Source: Clostridium arbusti SL206 (GTDB lineage: Bacteria > Bacillota > Clostridia > Clostridiales > Clostridiaceae). From it: a DNA stretch of 47,191 nucleotides. Location: assembly GCF_000246895.1 (NCBI RefSeq), contig NZ_BAEV01000019.1:1-47191 (forward strand), in the 5' to 3' direction. The translations under genes and the position numbers were made by a program. This document shows, piece by piece, positions 1 to 7,985 of the stretch. The notes beneath the pieces are model-generated. The model had not been told where the DNA came from, searched no databases, and was given only the letters and a program-made list of their open reading frames with translations. The first letter of the stretch is position 1, and each line of letters opens with the position of its first letter.

Positions 1-673
1 ATAAATAACTATCAAGATTTATTTGTTTTTTGAACTCATCTAATCCTACTCTATCTATGTAACTTCCTAATCTTTCTCTAACAGTTGCATTTTCGTCATA
101 TACTTGAATGATTTTTTCTATTAAATCATATATTTTTTCTTCTGATACACAAGGAGCTATTTTATCTGCTATTCTTGGCTTAGCTCCACCTTTTCCGCCA
201 ACATAAAGCATCCAGCCTTTTCCACTTCCTATTAATCCTATATCCTTAAATGAACTGTCTGCGCAGCTATGGGGACAACCACTTACACCTACTTTAAATT
301 TATTAGGTAATTTTTTTCCATGATATAGACTATCTAATTTGGATCCAACTTTTACTGAATCTTGAAGACCTCTTTTACAAAAAGTAGTTCCTGGACATAC
401 CTTTACACTTCTTACGCATAAACCTATTGCTGCACCAGGATCCATGCCTAAATCTTCCCAGACATTATCTAAATCTTCTTCTTTTAATCCAACTATTGCA
501 ATTCTTTGAGCTCCCGTAACTTTAATAGCTGCTGAATTATATTTTTCAGCTACATTTGCAATATTTCTTAAAATATCTGGAGTTACAATTCCAGCCGTCA
601 AATGTGGTGCAATTGCATATGTTTCCTTATCTCTTTGTAATATTGCTCCTTTTTCTAATAAATCAGTTTTCAT
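1..673 (-). CDS. Nitrite/sulfite reductase domain protein (siroheme and 4Fe-4S), C-terminus outside window
   Basis: The frame opens at an ATG behind a GGGAGG ribosome site and stays open for 224 codons to the window edge, so only the extreme C-terminus is missing. Seen directly: a half-domain of the ferredoxin-like reductase type followed by the Cys pair CPGTTFC (residues 93 and 99) and CPHSC (133 and 137). This is the C-x5-C...C-x3-C arrangement that holds the 4Fe-4S cluster next to siroheme in nitrite and sulfite reductases. The protein is much shorter than the two-repeat assimilatory enzymes and resembles the stand-alone clostridial proteins of about 220 residues. The electron donor and true substrate cannot be read from the sequence. 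No partner gene is visible upstream; the next gene in the same direction is a lipid synthase more than 180 bases away. Confidence 0.85.
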   Translation of the reverse strand, partial: MKTDLLEKGAILQRDKETYAIAPHLTAGIVTPDILRNIANVAEKYNSAAIKVTGAQRIAIVGLKEEDLDNVWEDLGMDPGAAIGLCVRSVKVCPGTTFCKRGLQDSVKVGSKLDSLYHGKKLPNKFKVGVSGCPHSCADSSFKDIGLIGSGKGWMLYVGGKGGAKPRIADKIAPCVSEEKIYDLIEKIIQVYDENATVRERLGSYIDRVGLDEFKKQINLDSYL

Positions 674-861
674 TCGTATAACCTCCCGAGCTTGTTTTTT
701 TATATACATTATTAACTAATTAATCCAGTTTAATTGTATCATATTTATATAATAATTCAATTTTAATTCGATACTTTTTATGATAACTTTTATGCGCTAA
801 GATACTACATACATATCCTATATACATTGTGCGCAATGAACCTATAGGCATTACAGTATTA

Positions 862-1449
862 TCAATCATCATATCCATCACTTCTACCATTTTTGCTTTC
901 ACGAAACATTTTAATAAACAGAAACGTATATAGAGTGAAAGAAAGCAGAAGGAAGAAACCTATTATAATCATAAGAGAATCTACTATTGTTAGCGATAAT
1001 GTAGGAATAGCAATCAATATAAACATAAGTGCATAAAAAACTGCTGTTGAAATCTTGCCAAACCACTTAGCTCCATCAAGCTTTCTATTTCGTCTCAAAA
1101 GCAATAATCCACAAAAAAACATGAACAATTCCTTTATCACCAAAATAATTGTGAGAATCAGCATGCCTTTAAAACGAAATGTAAGACTTAGCACAACAGC
1201 CGCCTGGGTAAGCTTGTCCGCAATTGGGTCTATTAGCTTGCCAAATTCTGTTATCATATGATATTTTCTTGCAATAAAACCATCAGCAAAATCGGTAATT
1301 CCTGAAATCAAAATAATCAAAGCAGAAAAATAATAATCTTTAGGTTCTACAGCATGTATATATGTCATTATAAAAACCGGTATTAGAGCTAGCCGAAGAT
1401 AGCATAGGATATTTGGAACATTAAAAGTCTCCTTTAATTTTAGTTTCAT
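862..1449 (-). CDS. CDP-alcohol phosphatidyltransferase family membrane protein (PgsA-like)
   Basis: An integral membrane enzyme of about 195 residues that should transfer a phosphatidyl group from a CDP-lipid to an alcohol, probably a glycerol phosphate, as in phosphatidylglycerol or cardiolipin synthesis. The family signature D-x2-DG-x2-AR-x8-G-x3-D-x3-D is complete near residues 45-72 (DFADGFIARK, then G and two Asp in PIADK). Four to six hydrophobic segments follow. I start at the ATG of MKLKLKE because GGGGAG lies just upstream; a 24-residue longer frame has no ribosome site. The substrate alcohol is not determined. Confident in the family, not in the exact reaction. Confidence 0.88.
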   Translation of the reverse strand: MKLKLKETFNVPNILCYLRLALIPVFIMTYIHAVEPKDYYFSALIILISGITDFADGFIARKYHMITEFGKLIDPIADKLTQAAVVLSLTFRFKGMLILTIILVIKELFMFFCGLLLLRRNRKLDGAKWFGKISTAVFYALMFILIAIPTLSLTIVDSLMIIIGFFLLLSFTLYTFLFIKMFRESKNGRSDGYDD

Positions 1450-1601
1450 TACTATCACTCCCCGATTTAATCTTCGTTTTATTAAATAAAGATAGATTTT
1501 TCCCAGGCCATAAACATACACTCATGAAAAGTTCCCCCCAGTCATTTTTTATACATTGCCATTATACCATTTTTAACTTAACAACAATATATCATAAAAA
1601 A

Positions 1602-1649
1602 TTATAATGAGCATTAACACGTATATTAATGTGCTAATGCTCATTATAA
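1602..1649. terminator. Perfect 15-bp inverted repeat, probable terminator
   Basis: TTATAATGAGCATTA and its exact reverse complement are separated by 18 bases. The hairpin sits just past the end of the small phage-like frames on the minus strand and upstream of the phosphatidyltransferase gene. It lacks a strong T-run on either side, so a processing or regulatory hairpin is also possible. Confidence 0.5.
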
Positions 1650-1792
1650 GTAATCAGTTTTTCTTTTTCATCAAACTCATTCTTTAAGGTTTTATTTATG
1701 GAATAAATAAGATGTGCTGTTGGTAAAAGGAAATTTTCACCCTCAAAAGTTACTTCAAAATTGAAGCACCTTAATTTTACTTTATTTATAAT
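1634..1792 (-). pseudogene. Remnant of a second small phage-type frame without a usable start
   Basis: Directly after the stop of the 49-codon frame, and in the same phase, about 50 sense codons run to a TAG inside the hairpin. They read like protein (KVKLRCFNFEVTFEGEN, LLPTAHLIYSINKTLK, then a charged tail). No ATG, GTG or TTG with a ribosome site opens this stretch. An ATGAATAAA overlapping the previous stop enters a neighbouring phase and ends after four codons. A short AT-rich duplication (AATAAA twice within 15 bases) could have broken the original start. I cannot assign a family. Confidence 0.35.
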
Positions 1793-1942
1793 TTATTCAT
1801 TGCTACTTTCAATTTTAGGAGTTTGTCCTTCTTTTGCGGCTAGAATATTGCCTGATTGTGCCTTTGATATTTCTTCTGCTAAAGCTAGTATAGCTTCCAT
1901 AAGTTTTGGTGATTCTAATGTAATTTTTAAGTTAATATCCAT
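1793..1942 (-). CDS. Small phage-type hypothetical protein, 49 aa
   Basis: A 49-codon frame behind GAGGGG, starting MDINLKITLESPKLMEAI and continuing with an Ala/Leu-rich helix and a polar tail. I recognise the style (short proteins starting with a beta strand of alternating residues, then a helix such as LALAEEI) from prophages and conjugative elements of Firmicutes, where they have no known role. It is followed in the same frame, just after the stop, by more coding-like sequence (next entry). There is no other phage gene nearby, so this is probably an isolated remnant. Function unknown. Confidence 0.5.
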   Translation of the reverse strand: MDINLKITLESPKLMEAILALAEEISKAQSGNILAAKEGQTPKIESSNE

Positions 1943-2084
1943 ATACAACCCCTCTTATTTGATTTCTATTTTTCTTAAAAATTTATTTTATAAATATATA
2001 TATGCCTTTAGCTATCTTTTTTCTTATAAAATAATAATAATTTTATTATAATGTGAAAATATATCTTCTATTTAAATATACTTT

Positions 2085-2153
2085 AGGCATCTTCAAATAA
2101 ATAACTAGTCAGTATACTAGTATATTTTACTTGTTATTTATTTTCACATGCCT
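2085..2153. repeat. 69-bp palindromic dispersed repeat, MITE-like, short form
   Basis: The ends are inverted copies of each other: AGGCAT, a few variable bases, AAATAAATAAC on the left and GTTATTTATTTT then ATGCCT on the right. A second 69-bp copy and a 159-bp long copy lie elsewhere in this window with the same ends. No coding sequence. Confidence 0.75.
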
Positions 2154-2191
2154 TAGCTTCTTCAAGTAAAATAACCATTTACATCCAAAAT

Positions 2192-2220
2192 AAAAAGACA
2201 CACATTAGGTATGTCTTTTT
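2192..2220 (-). terminator. Terminator after the MoxR/VWA operon
   Basis: AAAAAGACA and TGTCTTTTT face each other across 11 bases; the T-run works on both strands. It lies about 60 bases after the stop of the VWA gene. Confidence 0.7.
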
Positions 2221-2278
2221 ATTGTTATATTTTATTCTTCAAATAATATCTGATTTTTATACTTGTAAAAAAATTTGT

Positions 2279-3688
2279 TTAAATCTGCTCTGGTTCCTGG
2301 TTCATCATGGAATATCCGCTTCTTATAGACTCATTAATATTTGATGTATCATCTTTTATTTCAATATTATTAAGTTTTTTTACTACACCATAAGGTTCCT
2401 TCAGCGAAAGCTTATCTCCTCTTCCAGAAATAACCCATAAAGTTTTATATCCTCTGGGTGCTGCTTGAAGCTTATCTTCACCTTTGCCATCAGTAAAGTA
2501 AACTAACAAATTAATCTTATTATTATTAGCATATTCAAAAACAGGATTAAATCTGGTGCCTCCCATTATATTTATTCTATCTCTTATATCCTTTACGGAT
2601 TTGATTTTATACACCCGTCTGATTTCATTGTCACATTCTATGATGGTAATTTCATGATTATAGTTTTTTACTATACTCATTATCTCTTTAATGGCCTGAT
2701 TAAATTCTTCATCACTAATACTTCCGCTTATGTCAATAGCAACAGCAATTTTTGCCTTATAACTCCTAAGTTGTCCTCTTAAATCCAACCTAGCAGGCTG
2801 CCTTCTGTTTCTTCTAGTTATAGTTTTCTTTTTATTGCTAAGAACAGTTCCCATTAACCTTTTAAGATATAAATTCCAAGGCAGCTCACCGTTACTGTTT
2901 TTAAGTGATGATATCATATTGTCTAAATAGTCAGGAATTGTGCCCTTATGAGAACTATTGATAAACTTCTCAGTAAATTCTTTAAGTGTTTTTTCATCTA
3001 TTTCACTTGAATCCTTCCAAATGTCATGGGTGTTTTCAGGATTGTATTCAGTTTCTGTTTTTTCATCTTTGCTATCATGATCCTCTGGGCCATCTTTACC
3101 TTCTTCTTCTACTAAGTCTATGGCAATTTGAAGCTTTTCTGCATAATATTCGAATGGCCTATATGGCAAGAGTTTTAAAGCATATTTTAAATTTACCCAA
3201 TCTAAAGTAGTAGCATATGGGGGCAGATTATCTAAATATGTATTTACTACTATATCCATTGCCATATTAACAGCCAGTGTACTATAGTCTCTTTTAAATT
3301 CTTTTGCCCTTATTAAATGCATGGATAATATATGAAGTATTTCGTGTTTGATGGTGCTTTCCATTTGTTTTATATTGAGATTTAAAAAAATTATTGGATT
3401 AAAATATATAACATATTTAGCTCCTTTAAAATTCACAGCAGTAGGACTGCTTATATCAAATCTTATTTTTCTTGACATCTGAAACAAAAAATATCCATAA
3501 AAATTATCTTTGTCCTTCATAAGACTTAAATTAACTTTATCTACAAGGCTAAAAAACTCTTTTTTAAAATCTTCTAGTACATTTTTATCAGCTTTATTAT
3601 TCTTATAATTTGTTTTGAAAGAAGCATCTGCAATTTTATTTACTTTTTCGTAAAGTTCTTTTACCTTATTCTCAAAATTACTTTCCAT
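2279..3688 (-). CDS. Putative metallopeptidase plus VWA-like domain protein (DUF2201 type)
   Basis: A 469-residue soluble protein with two parts. The N-terminal half carries HEILH (H115, E116, H119), a zinc-metallopeptidase motif, inside the DUF2201 N-terminal type domain. A charged linker lies around residues 195-235. The C-terminal half has a VWA-like fold with the metal-site signature DISGS (319-323) and a later FTDGKG segment. Known of the family: it is typically encoded beside a MoxR-type AAA+ ATPase, and such pairs act as chaperone or metal-insertion machines on a target protein. Here it follows the ATPase gene by 6 bases and is the last gene of a three-gene operon. The target is unknown; the repeat protein encoded first is a candidate. 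Peptidase activity is predicted only from the motif. Confidence 0.85.
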   Translation of the reverse strand: MESNFENKVKELYEKVNKIADASFKTNYKNNKADKNVLEDFKKEFFSLVDKVNLSLMKDKDNFYGYFLFQMSRKIRFDISSPTAVNFKGAKYVIYFNPIIFLNLNIKQMESTIKHEILHILSMHLIRAKEFKRDYSTLAVNMAMDIVVNTYLDNLPPYATTLDWVNLKYALKLLPYRPFEYYAEKLQIAIDLVEEEGKDGPEDHDSKDEKTETEYNPENTHDIWKDSSEIDEKTLKEFTEKFINSSHKGTIPDYLDNMISSLKNSNGELPWNLYLKRLMGTVLSNKKKTITRRNRRQPARLDLRGQLRSYKAKIAVAIDISGSISDEEFNQAIKEIMSIVKNYNHEITIIECDNEIRRVYKIKSVKDIRDRINIMGGTRFNPVFEYANNNKINLLVYFTDGKGEDKLQAAPRGYKTLWVISGRGDKLSLKEPYGVVKKLNNIEIKDDTSNINESIRSGYSMMNQEPEQI

Positions 3689-3694
3689 AAAATA

Positions 3695-4816
3695 TCACCT
3701 TATTAAATTATAGGATTCAAAATAGGATTCTACAAAATCTTCATTTTCAATGGCATGTTTGTATATTTCACTATAACTGTTTCTAATATCCTTCATAATT
3801 CCTATCCTTAAATCTGCAGGATATATTTTTAAAAGCTCATTAAGTCTGTTAGTATAATAATTTGAATCATAATTATTATTGTTTATATTTGCTTCCAAGT
3901 TTTTCAGAATATTCTTTGCAGATAGATAAAGTCTTGTATGACTTTCGTTTTTTACTCTTTCTATAATAACTCCACTTAGAGAATCTCCTGAAAAAACATC
4001 TTCATAGGATATTAGTGGATTATAATCTGATTCAATAAAGCTGACAAACTCTTCAGCAATTAATTTTCCTACATTCCCTTTTATAACATTTAAAAAAACA
4101 GCTCTAGGTATTGAAGATTTTTTCTCTTTATAAATTTTATAAGCACCAGAAATTCTCTCATAGCTTCTTGGAGTTGCCATTATATCATCTTCATTTATTT
4201 TATATAAATATTCCGGAAAGGTTCCGATAAACTCTATAACCTTTTGGTCAATTTCTGCATTTGCTGCCCAATCTAACCACTGAATATAATCAGCCTCCAT
4301 ATATAGCCATACAAATCTGTTTTCCTGTGCTGTATCCATGTCTACAACCTGATAATCATAGCCATGTTTACTTGAAGGATTCATAGCTGCTAATATTTTT
4401 ACACTTTTATGCAACTTATATCCATTAATTTCCCTATTTAGTATTAAGTTCATAAGTTCCTGTTGCACTGTATGTTCACAGCGATTTATCTCATCTATAA
4501 ATAAAAGAACTGTTTTGTCTTTGGATATTTCTTCATCAATTTCCCTTAGCTTATTATGCACTGCATATACCGTGGTCTTCTTTAGTTGCTTTTCTCCTTT
4601 ATTATTAACTCCTTCATAGGCTTCTATAGTTGGAAGGCCGCCTATTTCACCTTCTTTAAGGAGATTACCATCAATTACAACTAAACTAAAGTTATTTTCT
4701 TCAGCAATTTCTCTTGCTAAAGCTGTTTTTCCTATTCCGCTTTCACCAACTATTAATGGAACTTCCCCAGTAGCTAGTACTAATTCAACACTTTTTAATG
4801 TATCCGTAAAATTCAT
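3695..4816 (-). CDS. MoxR-type AAA+ ATPase
   Basis: A 373-residue AAA+ ATPase with Walker A GESGIGKT (24-31), Walker B LLFIDEINR (Asp108, Glu109) and a sensor-1 AAMNPSS segment, the MoxR/dynein-like layout. I start at MNFTDTL because the run GGGGGG lies just upstream and this start clears the end of the upstream gene; a frame six codons longer would overlap it. MoxR ATPases work with VWA proteins to remodel or activate a partner complex, and the next gene encodes such a protein. The three genes are tightly packed and should be co-transcribed. No lesions seen. The cellular target is not indicated. Confidence 0.85.
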   Translation of the reverse strand: MNFTDTLKSVELVLATGEVPLIVGESGIGKTALAREIAEENNFSLVVIDGNLLKEGEIGGLPTIEAYEGVNNKGEKQLKKTTVYAVHNKLREIDEEISKDKTVLLFIDEINRCEHTVQQELMNLILNREINGYKLHKSVKILAAMNPSSKHGYDYQVVDMDTAQENRFVWLYMEADYIQWLDWAANAEIDQKVIEFIGTFPEYLYKINEDDIMATPRSYERISGAYKIYKEKKSSIPRAVFLNVIKGNVGKLIAEEFVSFIESDYNPLISYEDVFSGDSLSGVIIERVKNESHTRLYLSAKNILKNLEANINNNNYDSNYYTNRLNELLKIYPADLRIGIMKDIRNSYSEIYKHAIENEDFVESYFESYNLIR

Positions 4817-4826
4817 TATACCCCCC

Positions 4827-5630
4827 CTATACAACCTTCAGCTTTTCATCTACAGTTATTTTTTTAGCCTTTTTACTTCCGTATTTGTAAATAAACATTA
4901 TCTTATCCTCTGGTATAATGTGATTATTCTTATCCATATTGTTATAATTTAAAAAATCTCTCACATATTTTTCATCAACATCTTCCTTTGATAATTGCTC
5001 CTTTAACAGTTGTTCTAATTCATCTTTAGTTATTTCTTTAATAAAATATTTAATCACTAAAAAATTTACCTTTAAAAATTCTAATATTCTATTCTTATCT
5101 AAATTATTTATAAGATTAATAGCTTTGTAATTATTCTTTACAGCTATAAACTCTGCATTATGAGAAGGTGAATTTATATATCTCAATGCGTCATAGCTTA
5201 TTTTTACAGCCTCTTCTTGTACACTCTCAAAGGGCTCTTTAATAAACTTTATTGACTCGTAATTTTTTCTTACAGCCAATAACTGCAATTCCTCACTTGG
5301 ATTATTAATATATTTAATAGCCCATCCAGCTTGATTTATAGCTAATTTAATTAATTTATCCGTTGGATTCCTAATAAACTCCAAATTAGTCCATCCAGAA
5401 TTTATTGCTTTTATCATCATATCTTCTGAAGGGTTATCTATAAATTCAATAACTCTTCCATTATTATCTATAGCTGCTTCTTGTATCTCTCTGGTTGGAT
5501 TATTTATATTTTTTAATGCAAGTCCATTTTCTTTAACTGCCAATAGCTTCATCTCATCTGTAGGATTATCTATATGTGCTATGGCATAAGGATTTTTCTT
5601 TATTATTTCCATAAGCTTTGATTCTTCCAT
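4827..5630 (-). CDS. Tandem-repeat protein (DUF4116-like, about 22-residue units)
   Basis: A 267-residue protein with no signal peptide or membrane segment. From about residue 20 to 175 it is built of seven to eight repeats of about 22 residues of the form NPTDEMKLLAVKENGLALKN, each with N-P-[ST] at a turn, an LAV/LAI helix core and a closing aromatic or Ile-x-x-I. This is the style of DUF4116 repeats, thought to form stacked helices. The C-terminal 80 residues are lysine-rich and not repetitive. It is the first gene of the operon with the MoxR ATPase (11 bases downstream) and the VWA protein. The repeat array may be a binding scaffold or client for that ATPase; this is inference. The ribosome site is AGGAAAG. 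Confidence 0.75.
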   Translation of the reverse strand: MEESKLMEIIKKNPYAIAHIDNPTDEMKLLAVKENGLALKNINNPTREIQEAAIDNNGRVIEFIDNPSEDMMIKAINSGWTNLEFIRNPTDKLIKLAINQAGWAIKYINNPSEELQLLAVRKNYESIKFIKEPFESVQEEAVKISYDALRYINSPSHNAEFIAVKNNYKAINLINNLDKNRILEFLKVNFLVIKYFIKEITKDELEQLLKEQLSKEDVDEKYVRDFLNYNNMDKNNHIIPEDKIMFIYKYGSKKAKKITVDEKLKVV

Positions 5631-5650
5631 AATATTTCTTTCCTTCTTTA

Positions 5651-5719
5651 AGGCACCTTCAAATAAATAACTATTCAGTATGCTAGTATATTTGACTTGT
5701 TATTTATTTTCATATGCCT
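5651..5719. repeat. Second 69-bp MITE-like repeat, in the leader of the MoxR operon
   Basis: Same length and ends as the first copy, with about eight substitutions. It lies only 20 bases upstream of the first start codon of the operon, so its hairpin is probably in the 5' untranslated region. Confidence 0.75.
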
Positions 5720-5820
5720 AATTTAATATAAATTATTATACCACTGTATAGAAAAATAATGTAGTGTGAGGGAACACAAAACACACTCAATTTATAAATG
5801 ATAGAAAGATAAAAATTCCA

Positions 5821-6138
5821 CTACCTACTTTCAGCAGCTCCCTCTGGATCTGCTGTAATATGTATACCTCCTGCAATAACTGTTACTCCACGATTTTTGA
5901 ACTCCTTTGATATTTCCACCGCTCTATTCATAACATCTACAGTGACAGTTATTGCTACCAAATCAACAGGTCCATCAAAATCTATCTTTTCAACATTTTC
6001 ATTCTCAATAATAACTTCATGCTCTTTTGGCGTAAGATTTGCTATTGTTAATAAAGCTAATGAAGGAGACATTCTTGTTTTTAACTTTGTATCCATAGGC
6101 CTTGGCCGCATTGCAGGTTGAATTAATTTAATCCTCAT
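5821..6138 (-). pseudogene. Truncated B12-binding radical SAM protein, N-terminal domain only
   Basis: A good GAGGAGGT site precedes MRIKLIQPAMRPRPMDTK and a Rossmann-like B12-binding domain (VDLVAITVTVDVMNRA, VTVIAGGIHIT). Family members run on for some 350 more residues with a CxxxCxxC radical SAM cluster. Here the frame stops at residue 105, right after the GGIHIT segment, and nothing recognisable follows in the next 100 bases. It is therefore a 3'-truncated remnant, although the short domain could still be translated. Its 3' flank carries a short motif (GTGAGGGAACACAAAACAC) that recurs near 9.6 kb. Confidence 0.75.
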
Positions 6139-6205
6139 ACATTACCTCCTCAAATAAACTTTACTCAACATTTAACTAATCTACTTGCAGTATTCAACTT
6201 CTCAT

Positions 6206-6415
6206 TTATGAATCATTTCTATATTCTAAAATATCACCTGGTTGGCATCCCAAAGCTTTGCATATTGCCTCTAAAGTTGAAAATCTAATAGCTTTTGCCT
6301 TTCCGTTCTTTAGTATAGAGAGGTTTGCCATGGTTATTCCAACCTTCTCTGTAAGTTCTGTTACACTCATTTTCCTTTTAGCCAGCATCACATCAATATT
6401 GATTATAATTGCCAT
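6206..6415 (-). CDS. XRE-family helix-turn-helix regulator (YozG-like)
   Basis: A 69-residue DNA-binding protein consisting of little more than one Cro/CI-type helix-turn-helix: LAKRKMSVTELTEKVG, then ITMANLSILKNGKAKAIR as the recognition region, then LEAICKALGCQPGDIL. The ATG of MAIIINID is preceded by GAGGTG at good spacing; a GTG three codons earlier overlaps that site. It follows a DUF2975 membrane protein gene by 10 bases. These two families are very often adjacent in Firmicutes, with the regulator probably controlling the pair in response to a membrane signal that is not known. Intact. Confidence 0.85.
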   Translation of the reverse strand: MAIIINIDVMLAKRKMSVTELTEKVGITMANLSILKNGKAKAIRFSTLEAICKALGCQPGDILEYRNDS

Positions 6416-6425
6416 ATTATTCACC

Positions 6426-6878
6426 TCACACCGTTAAATCATTTTCTAATTTTATATCAATAGCATCTTGTAAAAGCCTTTGGAGAATAGCAGCAAAGAC
6501 TCCAACCACAGAAGAAGCAAAAATAAAAATCACTGGGAATCCCATGAGACCTGGGGCGTCGTCTGCATCCGCTATAGGAAATACCAATGGTATAAGTGCT
6601 ACATATATAATACTGATTGTAATTGCGCAGTATTTGATATACTTTAAAGCCTTTACAGATAATTCCGAGAAAGCTTTGTTCTTGTCAATATAGCTTAAAA
6701 GTTTTAAAACTTGATATAGAGCAAAGAAAAATGTTATCGAAGTTACATACACACCAATTAAAATGGGATAGTGTAAATAATCTGCAGCTGAAGGCAACCA
6801 AAATATACACAGAGCAAGAACCGGAATTCCAATAAGAATCACAGCTATCCTTAAGAAAATTGTTGAACATCGTTTCAT
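6426..6878 (-). CDS. DUF2975 family membrane protein
   Basis: A 150-residue protein with four hydrophobic segments (near residues 10-30, 42-60, 85-108 and 118-138), typical of DUF2975. A polar acidic stretch (ADADDAPG) lies between segments 3 and 4. The start ATG of MKRCSTIF sits behind GAGGTG. It is the first gene of a two-gene unit with the small XRE regulator, the usual partner of this family. Function unknown; a membrane sensor or modulator for the regulator is the common guess. No lesion seen. Confidence 0.8.
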   Translation of the reverse strand: MKRCSTIFLRIAVILIGIPVLALCIFWLPSAADYLHYPILIGVYVTSITFFFALYQVLKLLSYIDKNKAFSELSVKALKYIKYCAITISIIYVALIPLVFPIADADDAPGLMGFPVIFIFASSVVGVFAAILQRLLQDAIDIKLENDLTV

Positions 6879-6989
6879 AAAAAGCACCTCACTTATATAT
6901 TATTGATTTGATTTTAACACGTGTTTTATTGTTTTACAATATATTATTATTGAATTTAATTATTTATTTATTGTTATTATCTTCTAAAT

Positions 6990-7670
6990 TTAGCCCTCCA
7001 ATTTTTTCAATTCTTCTAGTGTATCTAGAGCAATGATTTTTTCCCCATGAAGAATAGTGATTTTATCTGCAAATTGTTCTGCTTCTTCTAAATATTAAGT
7101 CGTTAAGAATACGGTAGTTCCTGCAGCTGATAACTCTTTTACAATCTTCCAAACTTCTAAACGTACTTCTGGATCAATACCTGTTGTTGGCCCATCTAGG
7201 AAAATAATCTTTGGATTTCCCACAAGACTCATTGCGATATCAATTCTTCTTTTCATACCTCCAGAGTAAGTACCCACTCTGCGGTCTGCAGCTTCTGACA
7301 TACCAAAATAATTAATTAACTCATCTGCTACTTGATTTGGATTTTTAAGATGTCTAAGTTTTGCTATCATTTGAAGATTTTCACGTCCAGTCAATATTTC
7401 ATCAATAGCAGCAAACTGACCAGTAAGACTGATAGAACCTCTAATGTCCCCTGGATTTTTTCCAATATCAAAACCATTGATCACAACACTTCCAGCATCT
7501 GCTTTAAGTAAAGTAGCCATGATTCTAATCATCGTTGTTTTTCCTGCTCCATTAGAACCTAGTAATGCAAAGATACCTCCCTGCTCTATTTCAAAATCTA
7601 CTCCTTTGAGTACTTCTACATCTTTGTAAGATTTCTTTACCCCTTTAATTTGTATGATATTTTTTTTCAT
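6990..7670 (-). pseudogene. DrrA-type ABC transporter ATPase, broken by a nonsense codon
   Basis: The N-terminal 191 residues are a normal-looking ATPase: Walker A GSNGAGKT, signature YSGGMKRR and a Walker B region IIFLDGPTTGIDP. The frame then meets TAA where the family has Gln (FLTT-stop-YLEEAEQ). It continues in phase for 34 more sense codons (ADKITILHGEKIIALDT) to a TAA, so a CAA to TAA change is the simplest cause. Second lesion: the catalytic Glu after Walker B Asp is Gly (DGP instead of DEP). The usual 100-residue C-terminal extension of DrrA proteins and the permease gene are absent. Upstream lie DUF1048 and PadR genes, the usual company of such drug-efflux ATPases. A dead gene is most likely. 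Confidence 0.85.
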
Positions 7671-7684
7671 TTTCTTTTCCTCCT

Positions 7685-7750
7685 CTACAATATAGTAACC
7701 TTACTCAAATCTGCATCTAATCCTTTCAATGCAGCTTGAGTAGTTATCAT
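7685..7750 (-). pseudogene. 21-codon scrap, probably a gene 3' end
   Basis: A short frame (MITTQAALKGLDADLSKVTI) ends just before the ribosome site of the DrrA-type gene. It begins exactly where the terminator of the KTR remnant ends, as if the tail of an older gene had been cut by that insertion. I cannot assign a family. Confidence 0.25.
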
Positions 7751-7797
7751 AAAAAAAGAGCCGACAACTGTGATTTCACTCACATGTTATCGGCTCT
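7751..7797 (-). terminator. Strong terminator behind the KTR remnant
   Basis: AGAGCCGATAACATGTGA pairs with an imperfect complement ending GTTGTCGGCTCT, followed on the minus strand by seven T. It would stop transcripts coming from the PadR/DUF1048 genes before the DrrA-type ATPase. Confidence 0.85.
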
Positions 7798-7951
7798 GCG
7801 TCTTAGCGTCTGGCTCTTTGATAACTGATATATTCAGTTGTTTTACATTGATTATCGTTTCCTGTTTACACTTGGGACAAAATAGTGGGAAGTTTTCAAG
7901 CACCGTATCATCACGTATCTTGACCCTTATTTTGTTGCCACAGACCTTTCA
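7787..7951 (-). pseudogene. Cysteine-rich KTR-domain protein, 5' end disrupted
   Basis: The reading KVCGNKIRVKIRDD, then ENFPLFCPKCKQE and NVKQLNISVIKEPDAKTQSR matches the small cysteine-rich KTR proteins carried by Tn916-family and related elements: a two-Cys zinc-ribbon-like half, the FCPKC pair and the conserved ISVIKEPDAKTQSR end. Upstream the frame is interrupted by TGA where a Trp is expected before the first CxxC, and the first Cys pair is lost. Sense codons in the same phase can be followed a little further (LKKQLK). It marks this stretch as part of a former mobile element. Confidence 0.7.
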
Positions 7952-7985
7952 CTTCAATTGCTTTTTCAATCCCGATATCTCCCTT

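Noticed and set aside
720-902. 60-codon minus-strand frame before the phosphatidyltransferase end
   Set aside because: It overlaps the end of a clear gene in another phase, has no ribosome site, and shows no recognisable domain.
1761-2051. 96-codon plus-strand frame with a signal-peptide-like start
   Set aside because: It is the complement of the small phage-like frames, has no ribosome site and ends in low-complexity AT sequence.
4827-5630. The regular 66-base periodicity looked at first like a repeat array such as CRISPR
   Set aside because: The periodicity is in codons of an open frame (22-residue protein repeats); DNA units are not identical and there are no unique spacers.
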